A stretch of DNA of 64,000 nt from Gracilibacillus caseinilyticus (GTDB lineage: Bacteria > Bacillota > Bacilli > Bacillales > Amphibacillaceae). The stretch spans positions 2,480,001-2,544,000 of the forward strand of contig NZ_CP095072.1 in the NCBI RefSeq assembly GCF_022919115.1. The letters run 5' to 3'. Both the position numbers and the translations under genes were made by a program. Positions within the stretch are counted from its first letter, which is position 1, and each line of letters opens with the position of its first letter. Below, piece by piece: positions 37,522 to 45,689 of the stretch. Below the pieces are notes generated by a model. It saw nothing but the letters and a program-made list of their open reading frames with translations. It ran no database searches and had not been told where the DNA came from.

Positions 37522-37569
37522 TCCGTGTAAAGAAACAGCAGTTAAGAAGTGCCTTAAACTTTACACGGA
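37522..37569. repeat. 11-bp perfect inverted repeat with nested inner arm
   Basis: TCCGTGTAAAG (37522-37532) and CTTTACACGGA (37559-37569) are exact complements. Inside them TTAAG and CTTAA pair again. It lies between two minus-strand genes without a strong T-run, so it may be a weak terminator or a protein-binding site. Confidence 0.5.
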
Positions 37570-37625
37570 ATAGCAAGTTCTATTAAGGCAGTCTTTCCGT
37601 TTGTTGCATGCTAAGATAACTGCGA

Positions 37626-38087
37626 TTATAAGAACAAACATAATTGACTGGGAGGTGCTAGATAAACTTTCGGATCATCTTCTATTACGTAATTAGTTTT
37701 CAATGCTGTGATAATTTCTTTCAAGTGAGTTCTTGTATGCTTATGACAAAAAGAGATGTGCTCTAATTTTTTATCGATTTTTTTAATCCATTCTTTAATA
37801 TGACAGATGGCATATTTTTGTATTAATTGTGGATCATTTTGTTTTTTATTTAATAATTTACAATAAATATTCATTCGATAGTTATAGGAGAGATCAACGT
37901 TATAGCATTGTTTCATTAATAATAATATATTTTCTTCCATATTCTCTTTTTTTCGGACTGCTAAATCATACGTTATCAGTGTGTCGTGAAAAAATTGCAG
38001 AAAGGAATATAAGAACTCAGAGTGATTTTTATTTATATCGTCTATGAGTTTTTCGATGTCCTGGTAATTATCATTCAATTTATTCAT
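37626..38087 (-). CDS. Hypothetical protein, spore-surface locus
   Basis: A 153-residue, helical, Lys/Asn/Ile-rich soluble protein that I do not recognise. It contains clustered aromatic and His residues (SFLQFFHDTL, ISFCHKHTRTHLKEII) and ends LAPPSQLCLFL. It has no signal peptide or membrane helix. GGAAAGGA precedes the ATG. It lies directly downstream (same strand) of the Cys/His-rich protein gene at 38177-38575, probably in one transcript, and next to the collagen/glycosyltransferase genes. A spore-related role is inferred from context only. Confidence 0.65.
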   Translation of the reverse strand: MNKLNDNYQDIEKLIDDINKNHSEFLYSFLQFFHDTLITYDLAVRKKENMEENILLLMKQCYNVDLSYNYRMNIYCKLLNKKQNDPQLIQKYAICHIKEWIKKIDKKLEHISFCHKHTRTHLKEIITALKTNYVIEDDPKVYLAPPSQLCLFL

Positions 38088-38176
38088 TCCTTTCCTTTAC
38101 ATTATATATACGAGCAGGCACGTGTGGCGATAAAAAACGATGAGTAGATCAGTTATTAAAAGAAAATCATTCTATA

Positions 38177-38575
38177 TTAATAATCATCGCATGGATCATT
38201 ATCTCTGCAATCATCACAACCACATTGGTGAACCTCTTTACAGTCATGTTTCTTGTGGTGGTCATCACAACAGTCGTCACATTTACAATGACTTGACTCA
38301 TTGAGTATGAGTACGTCGTCTAATTTCATTTCTAATAATATTTGGGACCGAGTAATGGATTTCATGGTTTGATGGATGCTTTTATTAATTTGTAAATATT
38401 CATGCATGTGACAAGGTTTGGTCTTTAAGAAAAATTGAAGTTTTTCACCCTCTGCATTCAAAATATGTGATAATGACATTTCCTCCATTGCGATAGAAGC
38501 TAAAATTAAATCGATCGCTTCGCATCTGTCAAAGGTTACGTCAGGAGTGATATTGGGGATGTTCGGCATTGACAT
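38177..38575 (-). CDS. IPNITP-domain protein with Cys/His-rich metal-binding tail
   Basis: A 132-residue protein. Residues about 3-60 form the same domain found in the collagen-like protein at 42906 and the short protein at 44115 ([33 protein letters not shown]). The C-terminus (about 98-132) is packed with Cys, His and Asp (CKCDDCCDDHH, HQCGCDDCRD), which suggests zinc or copper binding or disulfide cross-linking. GGAGG lies before the ATG at 38575 and the upstream 34 codons are rejected. Probably a spore-surface protein, by domain sharing. Confidence 0.75.
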   Translation of the reverse strand: MSMPNIPNITPDVTFDRCEAIDLILASIAMEEMSLSHILNAEGEKLQFFLKTKPCHMHEYLQINKSIHQTMKSITRSQILLEMKLDDVLILNESSHCKCDDCCDDHHKKHDCKEVHQCGCDDCRDNDPCDDY

Positions 38576-38813
38576 TTGTATTTGTCCTCCTTCTGTTTTT
38601 GCATTTTCCAAAAATATTACTTTCAATATGCAATATATGCACCCAGATATAATGGGTGTCAAAACGCCCAATAACAATTAATAAATGAACAGTTAAGAGT
38701 AAAAATGAATATCAGATTTGTCCCATTAATACAATGATATAGTTAGTCGTTAACATCGAATAAAGCTTAAAAGGTGTTAGTCATTAAATGTTTCACAGGA
38801 GGAGCGAAACGAA

Positions 38814-40451
38814 ATGCCTACAAGTTTTTATCAGGCGATTCCGGAAATTATGGATCATATAATCATTGACGCACCTAAGTCTATACTTGATATTGGTGTT
38901 GGCTTTGGTAAGTATGGTGTTTTGCTAAGGGAGCAATTAGATATTCCGAAGCATCGTTACAGTAAAGAGAGTTGGAAACTAAAGCTAGAAGGAATAGAAG
39001 GCTATAAAGAATACCGTAATCCAATTCATGATTATGTATACGATAAAGTACATTACGGCGAAATCAGTGAAGTGATAGATACTTTAGAAAGTTATGACAC
39101 CGTTATATTAATAGATGTGTTGGAACATTTCGAAAAAAAAGAAGGATTAAAGATTATTCAGCAAATACTGGAGCATACCAATAAATCACTCATCATTTCT
39201 ACTCCTCTGTATCCAGAACCTCAAGGCAGTTACCTTAACAATTCTCTTGAGACACACAAAAGTAAATGGAATTTGATCGATTTAACAGCTTTTGATTTTA
39301 ATCATAAGCTAGTGAAAATAGGTGAAAATGGTGCGCAAATTTTTAAGATATATCCAACCCCTTCAAAGGAGCAAGCAATCAGTCTGCCCAAAGAAACAAA
39401 TTCATCAAAACAACTGATGAAAATCGGGTTTATTTTGCCCCATTTTAAATTAACAGGTGGGGTAAAGTCGTTATTGCAGCAAATGGAACAACTGAAGAAA
39501 AAGGGCCATCAAGTTTATCTTTTCTACAAAGGCGAAGCAGGAGATGGTTTAACGCCTGACTGGTACGACATCGAAGTAGATGGCAAGGTTTATATCCCTC
39601 CTGATAAATTAATTTCAGATCACTTGGATATCTGTGACATTGTGGTACTGGGATGGATATCTCAGGTTCCTGAATTATTGGATTATGAAGGGAATCTGTT
39701 GTACTTGGAGCAAGGTCACGAATGGTTGTTTGGTGATATACCGAGTTTGTTCCAGGCGTTTTATATTAGACTAAAGATGAAAAGCATCTATACATCAGGT
39801 ATACCAATTATTAGTATATCGAAATTTATTGCGTCGGTACTGGAGGTTAAATTTCAAATCAAAAGCGATGTCATACCAATCGGCGTTGATACCAAATTTT
39901 ATTATCCAACCAGAGATAAAAACAATGCATCACCTGTTATATTGCTGGTTGGAAATCCGGAACTGCCATTTAAAGGCTTTGATACAGCGATTAGAACATT
40001 GAACGAAATATATCGACAAGGTTATTCTTTTCACGTGAAATGGGTATGTCAATCAGAGCCAAATATCGATAAAGTGAATTTTCCTTTAGAGACGATTGTA
40101 TTACCTGATCAGAAAAGCCTAAGTGATTATTATCGCCAATCCGATTTGTTTTTATTTACTTCATTATACGAAGGGTTTGGCCTGCCACCATTAGAAGCAA
40201 TGGCTTCAGGTATACCTGTTGTGATGACGAAATGTGGCGGTGTAGAAGAGTATGCGACCGAAGATAACTGTATCCAAGTAGAAGTAGGGGATATTGATGG
40301 AATGGTGGATGCAGTAGCATTATTGCTTGATGATCCATCCAGAAGAGACCAACTAGGGAAACGGGCAAGAGAAACGGCTTTGAAAATGGACTATCAACAT
40401 ACCATTCAGCTATTGGAATCTTACATGCGCAAAATGGTCAATCAAAAGTGA
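38814..40451 (+). CDS. Methyltransferase-glycosyltransferase (GT4) fusion protein
   Basis: A 545-residue two-domain cytoplasmic enzyme. Residues about 1-180 are a class I SAM methyltransferase (motif I ILDIGVGFGKYG, then ILIDVLEHFEKKEG). From about 200 to the end is a GT-B glycosyltransferase of family GT4: N-domain start MKIGFILPHFKLTGGVKSLL, hinge IPIGVDTKFYYP, donor-site EGFGLPPLEAMASGIPVVMT with its paired glutamates. It would transfer and possibly O-methylate a sugar. GGAGGAG precedes the ATG. It lies 31 bp before another glycosyltransferase gene, both upstream of a collagen-like target candidate. Confidence 0.85.
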   Translation: MPTSFYQAIPEIMDHIIIDAPKSILDIGVGFGKYGVLLREQLDIPKHRYSKESWKLKLEGIEGYKEYRNPIHDYVYDKVHYGEISEVIDTLESYDTVILIDVLEHFEKKEGLKIIQQILEHTNKSLIISTPLYPEPQGSYLNNSLETHKSKWNLIDLTAFDFNHKLVKIGENGAQIFKIYPTPSKEQAISLPKETNSSKQLMKIGFILPHFKLTGGVKSLLQQMEQLKKKGHQVYLFYKGEAGDGLTPDWYDIEVDGKVYIPPDKLISDHLDICDIVVLGWISQVPELLDYEGNLLYLEQGHEWLFGDIPSLFQAFYIRLKMKSIYTSGIPIISISKFIASVLEVKFQIKSDVIPIGVDTKFYYPTRDKNNASPVILLVGNPELPFKGFDTAIRTLNEIYRQGYSFHVKWVCQSEPNIDKVNFPLETIVLPDQKSLSDYYRQSDLFLFTSLYEGFGLPPLEAMASGIPVVMTKCGGVEEYATEDNCIQVEVGDIDGMVDAVALLLDDPSRRDQLGKRARETALKMDYQHTIQLLESYMRKMVNQK

Positions 40452-40485
40452 AAAGCGTAAGTGAGACAGAAAGGAGCTTGGTTTG

Positions 40486-42720
40486 ATGAAGGAAAAACGA
40501 ACGTTGTCTCTTTGCATGATTGTGAAGGACGAAGAGGTCCATTTAGGAAGATGTTTGGATAGTGTAAAGAAACATGTAGATGAAATGATTATCGTTGATA
40601 CTGGATCAAATGACAATACTATGGAGATTGCTAAGTCTTATGGAGCGAAAGTATATCGCCATCAATGGACAGATGACTTTAGCGAAGCTCGAAATTATGG
40701 AATAGAAAAAGCGACAGGAGATTGGATTCTCTGGATGGATGCTGATGAGGTGGTGGATGAAGAAGAAGGACATCAATTGAGGGAAGTACTCTCATTGGAT
40801 CAAGAGCAGCTTGCAAGCATTACATTAATTAATTATATTGGTGAAGAACCTCCAAGTGAACAAAGAGCTTATATACTGCAGCAGCACCGTTTGTTTCGTA
40901 CGGATATTGGCTTGCGTTTTGTCGGAAGTATCCATGAGCAACTAAATGTGAAAGATGTACTGAGTGACAGCATTGAATTAAAACAGTTGCCTGTCACGAT
41001 CTATCATTATGGTTATCTTGACAGCTATACTTCAGAGAAAAATAAAAATGAACGTAATCTTAACATGTTGGAAAAAGAAAAAGAAAAATCGGAATACAGC
41101 CCATGGATAGACTACCATATTGCGAGTGAATATTATCGCATGGGAGAATACGAAGAAGCATTTGATGCTGTAAATGAGTCGTTATATCAGTTTATAGAGG
41201 CCGGTCAACTTCCACCATCTCTGTTGTATAAATTAAAGTATGAAACAATGCTGATGACCGGAAGTTATGATGGTGCTTATCCTTCAATTGATAAAGCCAT
41301 CATGCTGTACGAAGATTATGTTGATCTTCATTTTTATAAAGGGGTTATTCTTTTCCAAATGGATATGTTCAATGAAGCATTAACAACATTTAAGCATTGC
41401 CTGGAATTAGGTGAAGAGAATACTCATCATTTAATTTTAAAAGGTGTGGGAAGTTTCCACGCTTGGTACTGGATTGGTCAATGCTATGAAAATCTGGATA
41501 TGCCATTTGATGCAGCTTCTAGCTATCAACAATGTCTTAGTCAAGACCCTGAACATAAAGAAGCAACAGAAGCACTTCAATTACTCGAACAACAACAACC
41601 AGAGTTAACCGCCAGTCGGTCAAATGGCGATATTACGATAAGTTTATGTATGATTGTAAAAGACGAAGAAGAAAGTATTGAACGAGTCTTACAATCTGTT
41701 CATGATATTGTGGATGAGATAAATATCGTGGATACAGGCTCTGCAGATAACACCAAACGAATCGTCAAAAAATTCAATGCTAATATATATGACTACGAAT
41801 GGCATGATCATTTTGCAGATGCTCGTAATTTTGCTTTTAGTAAAGCAACGAAAGAATACATTTTATGGCTTGATGCAGATGATGTTCTGTTAGAAAAAGA
41901 CCGCGGACTCTTTAAACAATTAAAAAAAACACTGCCACGAGATATTGATACCGTGACAATGCCATATCACCTAGCTTTTGACGATGCAGGTAATGTAACT
42001 TCTTCTTTGCGAAGGAACAGGCTGGTTAAAAGTTCTCGTCAGTTTCAATGGATGGGGGCAGTGCATGAATACTTGGCGGTAAGTGGTAAGAGTTACCATA
42101 GTGATGTAGCGATTACACATCGGAAAAATAAAGCCTATACAGATAGAAATTTAAAGATTTACCGTAAAATGCAAGAAAATGGGGAGGAGTTTTCTCCTCG
42201 AGAACGTTACTATTTTGCTAATGAACTCCGAGACCATGGGTTGAATGAGGAAGCAATTGAAAATTATAAGGAATTTTTAGAAGGAAAAAAAGGCTGGATT
42301 GAGGATAATATTCAGGCATGCTTAAAATTAGCGGACTGTTATGGGAAATTAGAGATAAATGATGAACAATATCTTTCCTTGTTCAAAACCTTTCAATTTG
42401 ACCAACCTAGAGCGGATATATGTTGTGAAATCGGCCGACTTAAAATCAATGAAAAGTTATATCACCAAGCTATCTATTGGTTTAAACAGGCACTCGCTTT
42501 ACCGGATCCACCGAACAGGATGTCGATGAGTAATCCGGCCAATTGGACGTGGGTACCTCATCTTCAGTTGTGTGTTTGTTATGATCATATCGGAATGCCG
42601 GAAAAGGCTTACGAGCATAACGAATTGGCTAAATCGTATAATCCTACTCATTCCAGTATATTATTTAATGAGAAATATTTTAATAATGCATATGCAGACT
42701 GGTTTAAGCCAAAAGAATAA
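40486..42720 (+). CDS. Tandem GT2 glycosyltransferase with TPR repeats
   Basis: A 744-residue protein with two GT-A family 2 glycosyltransferase domains. The first (about 5-200) has LSLCMIVKDEE and the DxD-type WMDADEV. The second (about 385-570) repeats both (ISLCMIVKDEE, WLDADDV). TPR-like helices lie between (about 205-375) and after (about 590-740). Such SunS-like enzymes glycosylate peptides or proteins. AAGGAG precedes the ATG at 40486. It pairs with the upstream fusion enzyme and precedes the Thr-rich collagen-like gene, its most likely acceptor by context. Confidence 0.88.
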   Translation: MKEKRTLSLCMIVKDEEVHLGRCLDSVKKHVDEMIIVDTGSNDNTMEIAKSYGAKVYRHQWTDDFSEARNYGIEKATGDWILWMDADEVVDEEEGHQLREVLSLDQEQLASITLINYIGEEPPSEQRAYILQQHRLFRTDIGLRFVGSIHEQLNVKDVLSDSIELKQLPVTIYHYGYLDSYTSEKNKNERNLNMLEKEKEKSEYSPWIDYHIASEYYRMGEYEEAFDAVNESLYQFIEAGQLPPSLLYKLKYETMLMTGSYDGAYPSIDKAIMLYEDYVDLHFYKGVILFQMDMFNEALTTFKHCLELGEENTHHLILKGVGSFHAWYWIGQCYENLDMPFDAASSYQQCLSQDPEHKEATEALQLLEQQQPELTASRSNGDITISLCMIVKDEEESIERVLQSVHDIVDEINIVDTGSADNTKRIVKKFNANIYDYEWHDHFADARNFAFSKATKEYILWLDADDVLLEKDRGLFKQLKKTLPRDIDTVTMPYHLAFDDAGNVTSSLRRNRLVKSSRQFQWMGAVHEYLAVSGKSYHSDVAITHRKNKAYTDRNLKIYRKMQENGEEFSPRERYYFANELRDHGLNEEAIENYKEFLEGKKGWIEDNIQACLKLADCYGKLEINDEQYLSLFKTFQFDQPRADICCEIGRLKINEKLYHQAIYWFKQALALPDPPNRMSMSNPANWTWVPHLQLCVCYDHIGMPEKAYEHNELAKSYNPTHSSILFNEKYFNNAYADWFKPKE

Positions 42721-42727
42721 TAATCCT

Positions 42728-42768
42728 CTAAGCTTTCATCCATATATGTGATGGAGGCTTTTTATTTT
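42728..42768 (+). terminator. Hairpin terminator after the tandem GT2 gene
   Basis: AAGCTTTCATC pairs with GATGGAGGCTTT (with mismatches in the middle), followed by TTTATTTTT. Confidence 0.65.
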
Positions 42769-42864
42769 TGGAATTTATTGGGTATACATAGAATTAAACG
42801 ATTTCATTAGTTTAGACGATGTTTTTATAAATCCGCATATGAACAAGCAACAATTGATAACATG

Positions 42865-42873
42865 CATAAAGTA
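42865..42873 (+). promoter_or_regulatory. SigK-type -10 box ahead of the collagen-like gene
   Basis: CATAAAGTA fits the mother-cell SigK -10 consensus CATANNNTA, 32 bp before the ATG. The nearest AC for a -35 is 20 bp away rather than 16-17, so the match is partial. Confidence 0.4.
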
Positions 42874-42905
42874 TTATGTATTCTAATATAGAAAGGGGTT
42901 TATAA

Positions 42906-43940
42906 ATGTCTCAATCTAATATTCCAAATATTACACCAGAAATAACACTGACGCGAGATGATGCGATTAATTTATTACTTTCTTCTATCGCTTTTGAAGA
43001 ACTAGGTTTAAGTCATATTATTAATGCTGAAGGAGAAAAGTTGCAATATGCACTTGGAACTTTACCAGGTGTTACTTCAACAGCAACCATTAGCGATTTG
43101 CTAGCAATGAATGAGAGTGTTCGTGATACTCTTGGTGCCATAACGAAGAAAGAATTCTTATTAGATAGTAAATTAGACAATATTCTATCAACGCCTATTT
43201 CGGTTGGTCCAACCGGTCCAACTGGCCCAACCGGACCAGCAGGAGGACCGACTGGCCCAACCGGCCCAACCGGTCCAGCGGGTCCAGCAGGTCCAGCAGG
43301 CCCAACCGGTCCAGCAGGCCCAACCGGTCCAGCAGGTCCAGCAGGTCCAGCAGGCCCAACCGGTCCAGCGGGTCCAACCGGTCCAGCAGGGGCAACAGGT
43401 CCAACAGGTCCAGCAGGAGCGACCGGCCCGACTGGCCCAACCGGTCCAACAGGAGAAATTGTTACGGACCAAGGATTCTCTGCATTTGCTAGTCCTTTAT
43501 CCGTTGCAGCATCAACCCAAATTGATGATTGGACAGTGACTTCACCTTATTATACAGATCCGAACTTTGATCCTGTTACAGGTATTTACACGGTTCCGGC
43601 AACTGGTAGATACTCACTTTCTGCTACAATTAATTATGAAACTGCTGCAGCACTATCTGTAAGCCTTGGTGCAGGTGTAGATCCATCATTCAGCATTCAA
43701 CGAATCAATACGGCAACAGATTTAATTACCGGATTGTTCCCAGTTTTAAATGTTAACGTAGCGTTAGTCTTAACATTAAGGGCAATTTTAGGTAATGGTA
43801 CTGTTACTTTAACGGGAGACGTTGAACTAAACGCAGGCGATACGCTTGGATTGTTCTATAACGCAGACGGATTAACTGTGTCATTAGATTTAGGTGGCAC
43901 AGGTGAAGGAATTGTCTGGTCAGTTCATCGATTAGCTTAA
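42906..43940 (+). CDS. BclA-like collagen-repeat spore-surface protein
   Basis: A 344-residue three-part protein. Residues 1-95 are the IPNITP-type N-domain shared with the genes at 38177 and 44115. Residues 101-185 hold 27 collagen triplets, almost all GPT or GPA with two GAT, broken once by an extra Gly (GPAGGPT). From about 188 to 344 is a beta-sandwich of BclA/C1q type (TPYYT-like start, [25 protein letters not shown]). Such proteins trimerise to form hair-like spore filaments, and the Thr residues are O-glycosylation sites in relatives. There is no signal peptide, as expected for exosporium proteins. Confidence 0.88.
   Translation: MSQSNIPNITPEITLTRDDAINLLLSSIAFEELGLSHIINAEGEKLQYALGTLPGVTSTATISDLLAMNESVRDTLGAITKKEFLLDSKLDNILSTPISVGPTGPTGPTGPAGGPTGPTGPTGPAGPAGPAGPTGPAGPTGPAGPAGPAGPTGPAGPTGPAGATGPTGPAGATGPTGPTGPTGEIVTDQGFSAFASPLSVAASTQIDDWTVTSPYYTDPNFDPVTGIYTVPATGRYSLSATINYETAAALSVSLGAGVDPSFSIQRINTATDLITGLFPVLNVNVALVLTLRAILGNGTVTLTGDVELNAGDTLGLFYNADGLTVSLDLGGTGEGIVWSVHRLA
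43206..43458 (+). repeat. Tandem 9-bp-unit DNA repeat encoding the collagen triplets
   Basis: Units such as GGCCCAACC, GGTCCAGCA and GGTCCAACC repeat in register with the Gly-Pro-Thr/Ala triplets. The tract is GC-richer than its surroundings and would be prone to length change by slippage. Confidence 0.85.
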
Positions 43941-43948
43941 TATTTCTA

Positions 43949-43980
43949 AAGCCGGCTATACAGAGTAGTCGGCTCTATTA
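43949..43980 (+). terminator. Hairpin after the collagen-like gene
   Basis: AGCCGGCTA pairs with TAGTCGGCT, followed by CTATTATT. Confidence 0.6.
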
Positions 43981-44006
43981 TTATAAAACTGGTATAATTG
44001 AATAAA

Positions 44007-44046
44007 TAAAAAGCTTCCCACCCTAGGATAAGATAGGAAGCTTTTT
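44007..44046. terminator. Bidirectional terminator
   Basis: AAAAAGCTTCC pairs with GGAAGCTTTTT. It lies between the convergent collagen-like and IPNITP-domain genes. Confidence 0.85.
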
Positions 44047-44114
44047 AGACGATCAAATATAATGTTTCTAGTTTTTTTTACAATATATTTGATGATTAGT
44101 AAATAGAGAACAAG

Positions 44115-44426
44115 TTAATCGTTTTCTGAATCTAATAAATCTAGTATATTCTCTAATTTATTCTCTAGAATCCATTCTTTTTTGGTTAATGTCTTAATAG
44201 TATCATTAACGCTATTGTTCATATTAAGCACATCACTTATTGTTGCTAATGGTGGGGTTACACCAGGTAATGTTCCAAGTACATATTGGAGTTTTTCGCC
44301 TTCCGCATTAAGAATATGAGCAAGACCTAATTCTTCTAAAGCAATCGAAGCTAGTAATAGATTAATGACATCTGCACGATCAATCGTAATATCTGGAGTA
44401 ATATTTGGTATGTTGGATTGTGACAT
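44115..44426 (-). CDS. Short IPNITP-domain protein
   Basis: A 103-residue protein consisting of just the N-domain of the collagen-like protein: [45 protein letters not shown], then a helical end that stops at DLLDSEND. The near-identity with residues 1-95 of the 42906 product shows duplication. Lacking collagen and C-terminal parts, it may act as a basal anchor or co-assembly subunit. AAGGAAGATGG precedes the ATG. A CATACTATA box on the minus strand (44474-44466) resembles a SigE/SigK -10. Confidence 0.8.
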   Translation of the reverse strand: MSQSNIPNITPDITIDRADVINLLLASIALEELGLAHILNAEGEKLQYVLGTLPGVTPPLATISDVLNMNNSVNDTIKTLTKKEWILENKLENILDLLDSEND

Positions 44427-44465
44427 ATACCATCTTCCTTTCTGTTCAGTATTTTCAACACAATT

Positions 44466-44474
44466 TATAGTATG
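44466..44474 (-). promoter_or_regulatory. SigE/SigK-type -10 box ahead of the short IPNITP gene
   Basis: CATACTATA on the minus strand fits CATANNNTA, about 40 bp before the start codon. No matching -35 was recognised. Confidence 0.4.
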
Positions 44475-44737
44475 AATTTATTTAGAATTTGACTTTGAAT
44501 TTTATAAAGAAAAAAATTTTGATGAAGTAACCCAAACTAGAACAAAATGATTTGTAATGGATTGGACTTTTTTAATCAGCTTAAGCATTGTGTTTCTGGA
44601 AAGGAATAGAGCGAATTGGTATTTAAAAACAGACTAGAAAATATGTTGTCGAAAACATTTTACTTCCTTCTGTAATTCCGTTAAAATGAGCACTATAGAC
44701 GAAAGAGGCACTTGTTGCTAGAAATGGGGCGTTACAC

Positions 44738-45580
44738 GTGAAGAAGATTGCTTGGATTACAGACAGCTCATGTGGACTATCAAAGGAATTCGCGGAAAAG
44801 AATCACATATATATTGTTCCTTTGAATGTAATTATTGATGGAAAAACATACAAAGAAGATGTCGATATAACGAAAGATGAATTTTATGCGTTAATGAAAC
44901 AACATGGCGACAATGCAAAAACAAGTCAGCCGGCATATGGTGATTTTGTTACATTGTATGAAAAATTAAAAACAGAATATGATTTTGGAATTGCACTTCA
45001 TGCATCGAGTCAGTTGACAGGTACGTATCAAAGTTCCGCATCAGCTTCAGAAATGGTTGGGTTTCCAGTTGAAGTTATTGACTCCAAGATCGGCGATTAT
45101 GCATTAGGAAGAATGATTGAACGCGGCCTTCAAATGGTGCAAGATGGAATGGGAATAAATGAAGTGATAAAGCAGCTTCGTACTTTTCCTGAACGTGCCC
45201 AAATGTATCTCATGCCGCAAAACTTTGAACAATTACGCAGAAGCGGCAGGGTAAGTAGAGCACAATCGCTTTTTGCTTCATTGTTAAATATTCACGTCAT
45301 CCTAGGATTTGACGACGGAAAAGTGGTCGTGAAAGACAAAGTAAGAATCAAAAAGCGTGCTAAACAAAAAATGTTTCATTTCCTGGATGAGGCAATGGAT
45401 AAATATCAGCTGAAAGAACTGTGTATCCAGCATGCAGGTGTTTTAGATACTGCTTTGGAGTGGAAAGAAGAAATTCAAAAGAAACATCAGGCGGTCAAGG
45501 TAAAGATTCAAACACTTGTACCAGTAGCTGGTGTACACTCGGGACACGGTACGTTATGTTTCTCTTATCTTAGAGACTAA
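44738..45580 (+). CDS. DegV-family fatty-acid-binding protein
   Basis: A 280-residue DegV (FakB-type) protein. Members bind a fatty acid and present it to the FakA kinase. Landmarks are WITDSSCGL at the N-terminus, VPLNVIIDGKTYKED, KTSQPAYGDF, the HASSQLTGTYQSS fatty-acid carboxyl loop and the second-domain RSGRVSRAQS. GTG start after GGGGCG. It is a single gene closed by a strong terminator. The lipid specificity cannot be read. Confidence 0.9.
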   Translation: MKKIAWITDSSCGLSKEFAEKNHIYIVPLNVIIDGKTYKEDVDITKDEFYALMKQHGDNAKTSQPAYGDFVTLYEKLKTEYDFGIALHASSQLTGTYQSSASASEMVGFPVEVIDSKIGDYALGRMIERGLQMVQDGMGINEVIKQLRTFPERAQMYLMPQNFEQLRRSGRVSRAQSLFASLLNIHVILGFDDGKVVVKDKVRIKKRAKQKMFHFLDEAMDKYQLKELCIQHAGVLDTALEWKEEIQKKHQAVKVKIQTLVPVAGVHSGHGTLCFSYLRD

Positions 45581-45584
45581 TCCG

Positions 45585-45626
45585 AAGTCAGAAAATTGTT
45601 CTTAGGCAATTTTCTGACTTTTTTCT
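45585..45626 (+). terminator. Terminator after the degV-family gene
   Basis: AAGTCAGAAAATTG pairs exactly with CAATTTTCTGACTT, followed by TTTT. Confidence 0.9.
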
Positions 45627-45689
45627 TTAAAATGATGATGCCTTACGTTAAAGTATATATAGATAGACAGAAAGGAAGAGAAGATTAGA

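Noticed and set aside
43188..43539. Other-frame open frames in the collagen repeat tract (Trp/Cys- and Gln/Val-rich)
   Set aside because: They are shadows of the 9-bp repeats that encode the Gly-Pro-Thr/Ala triplets.
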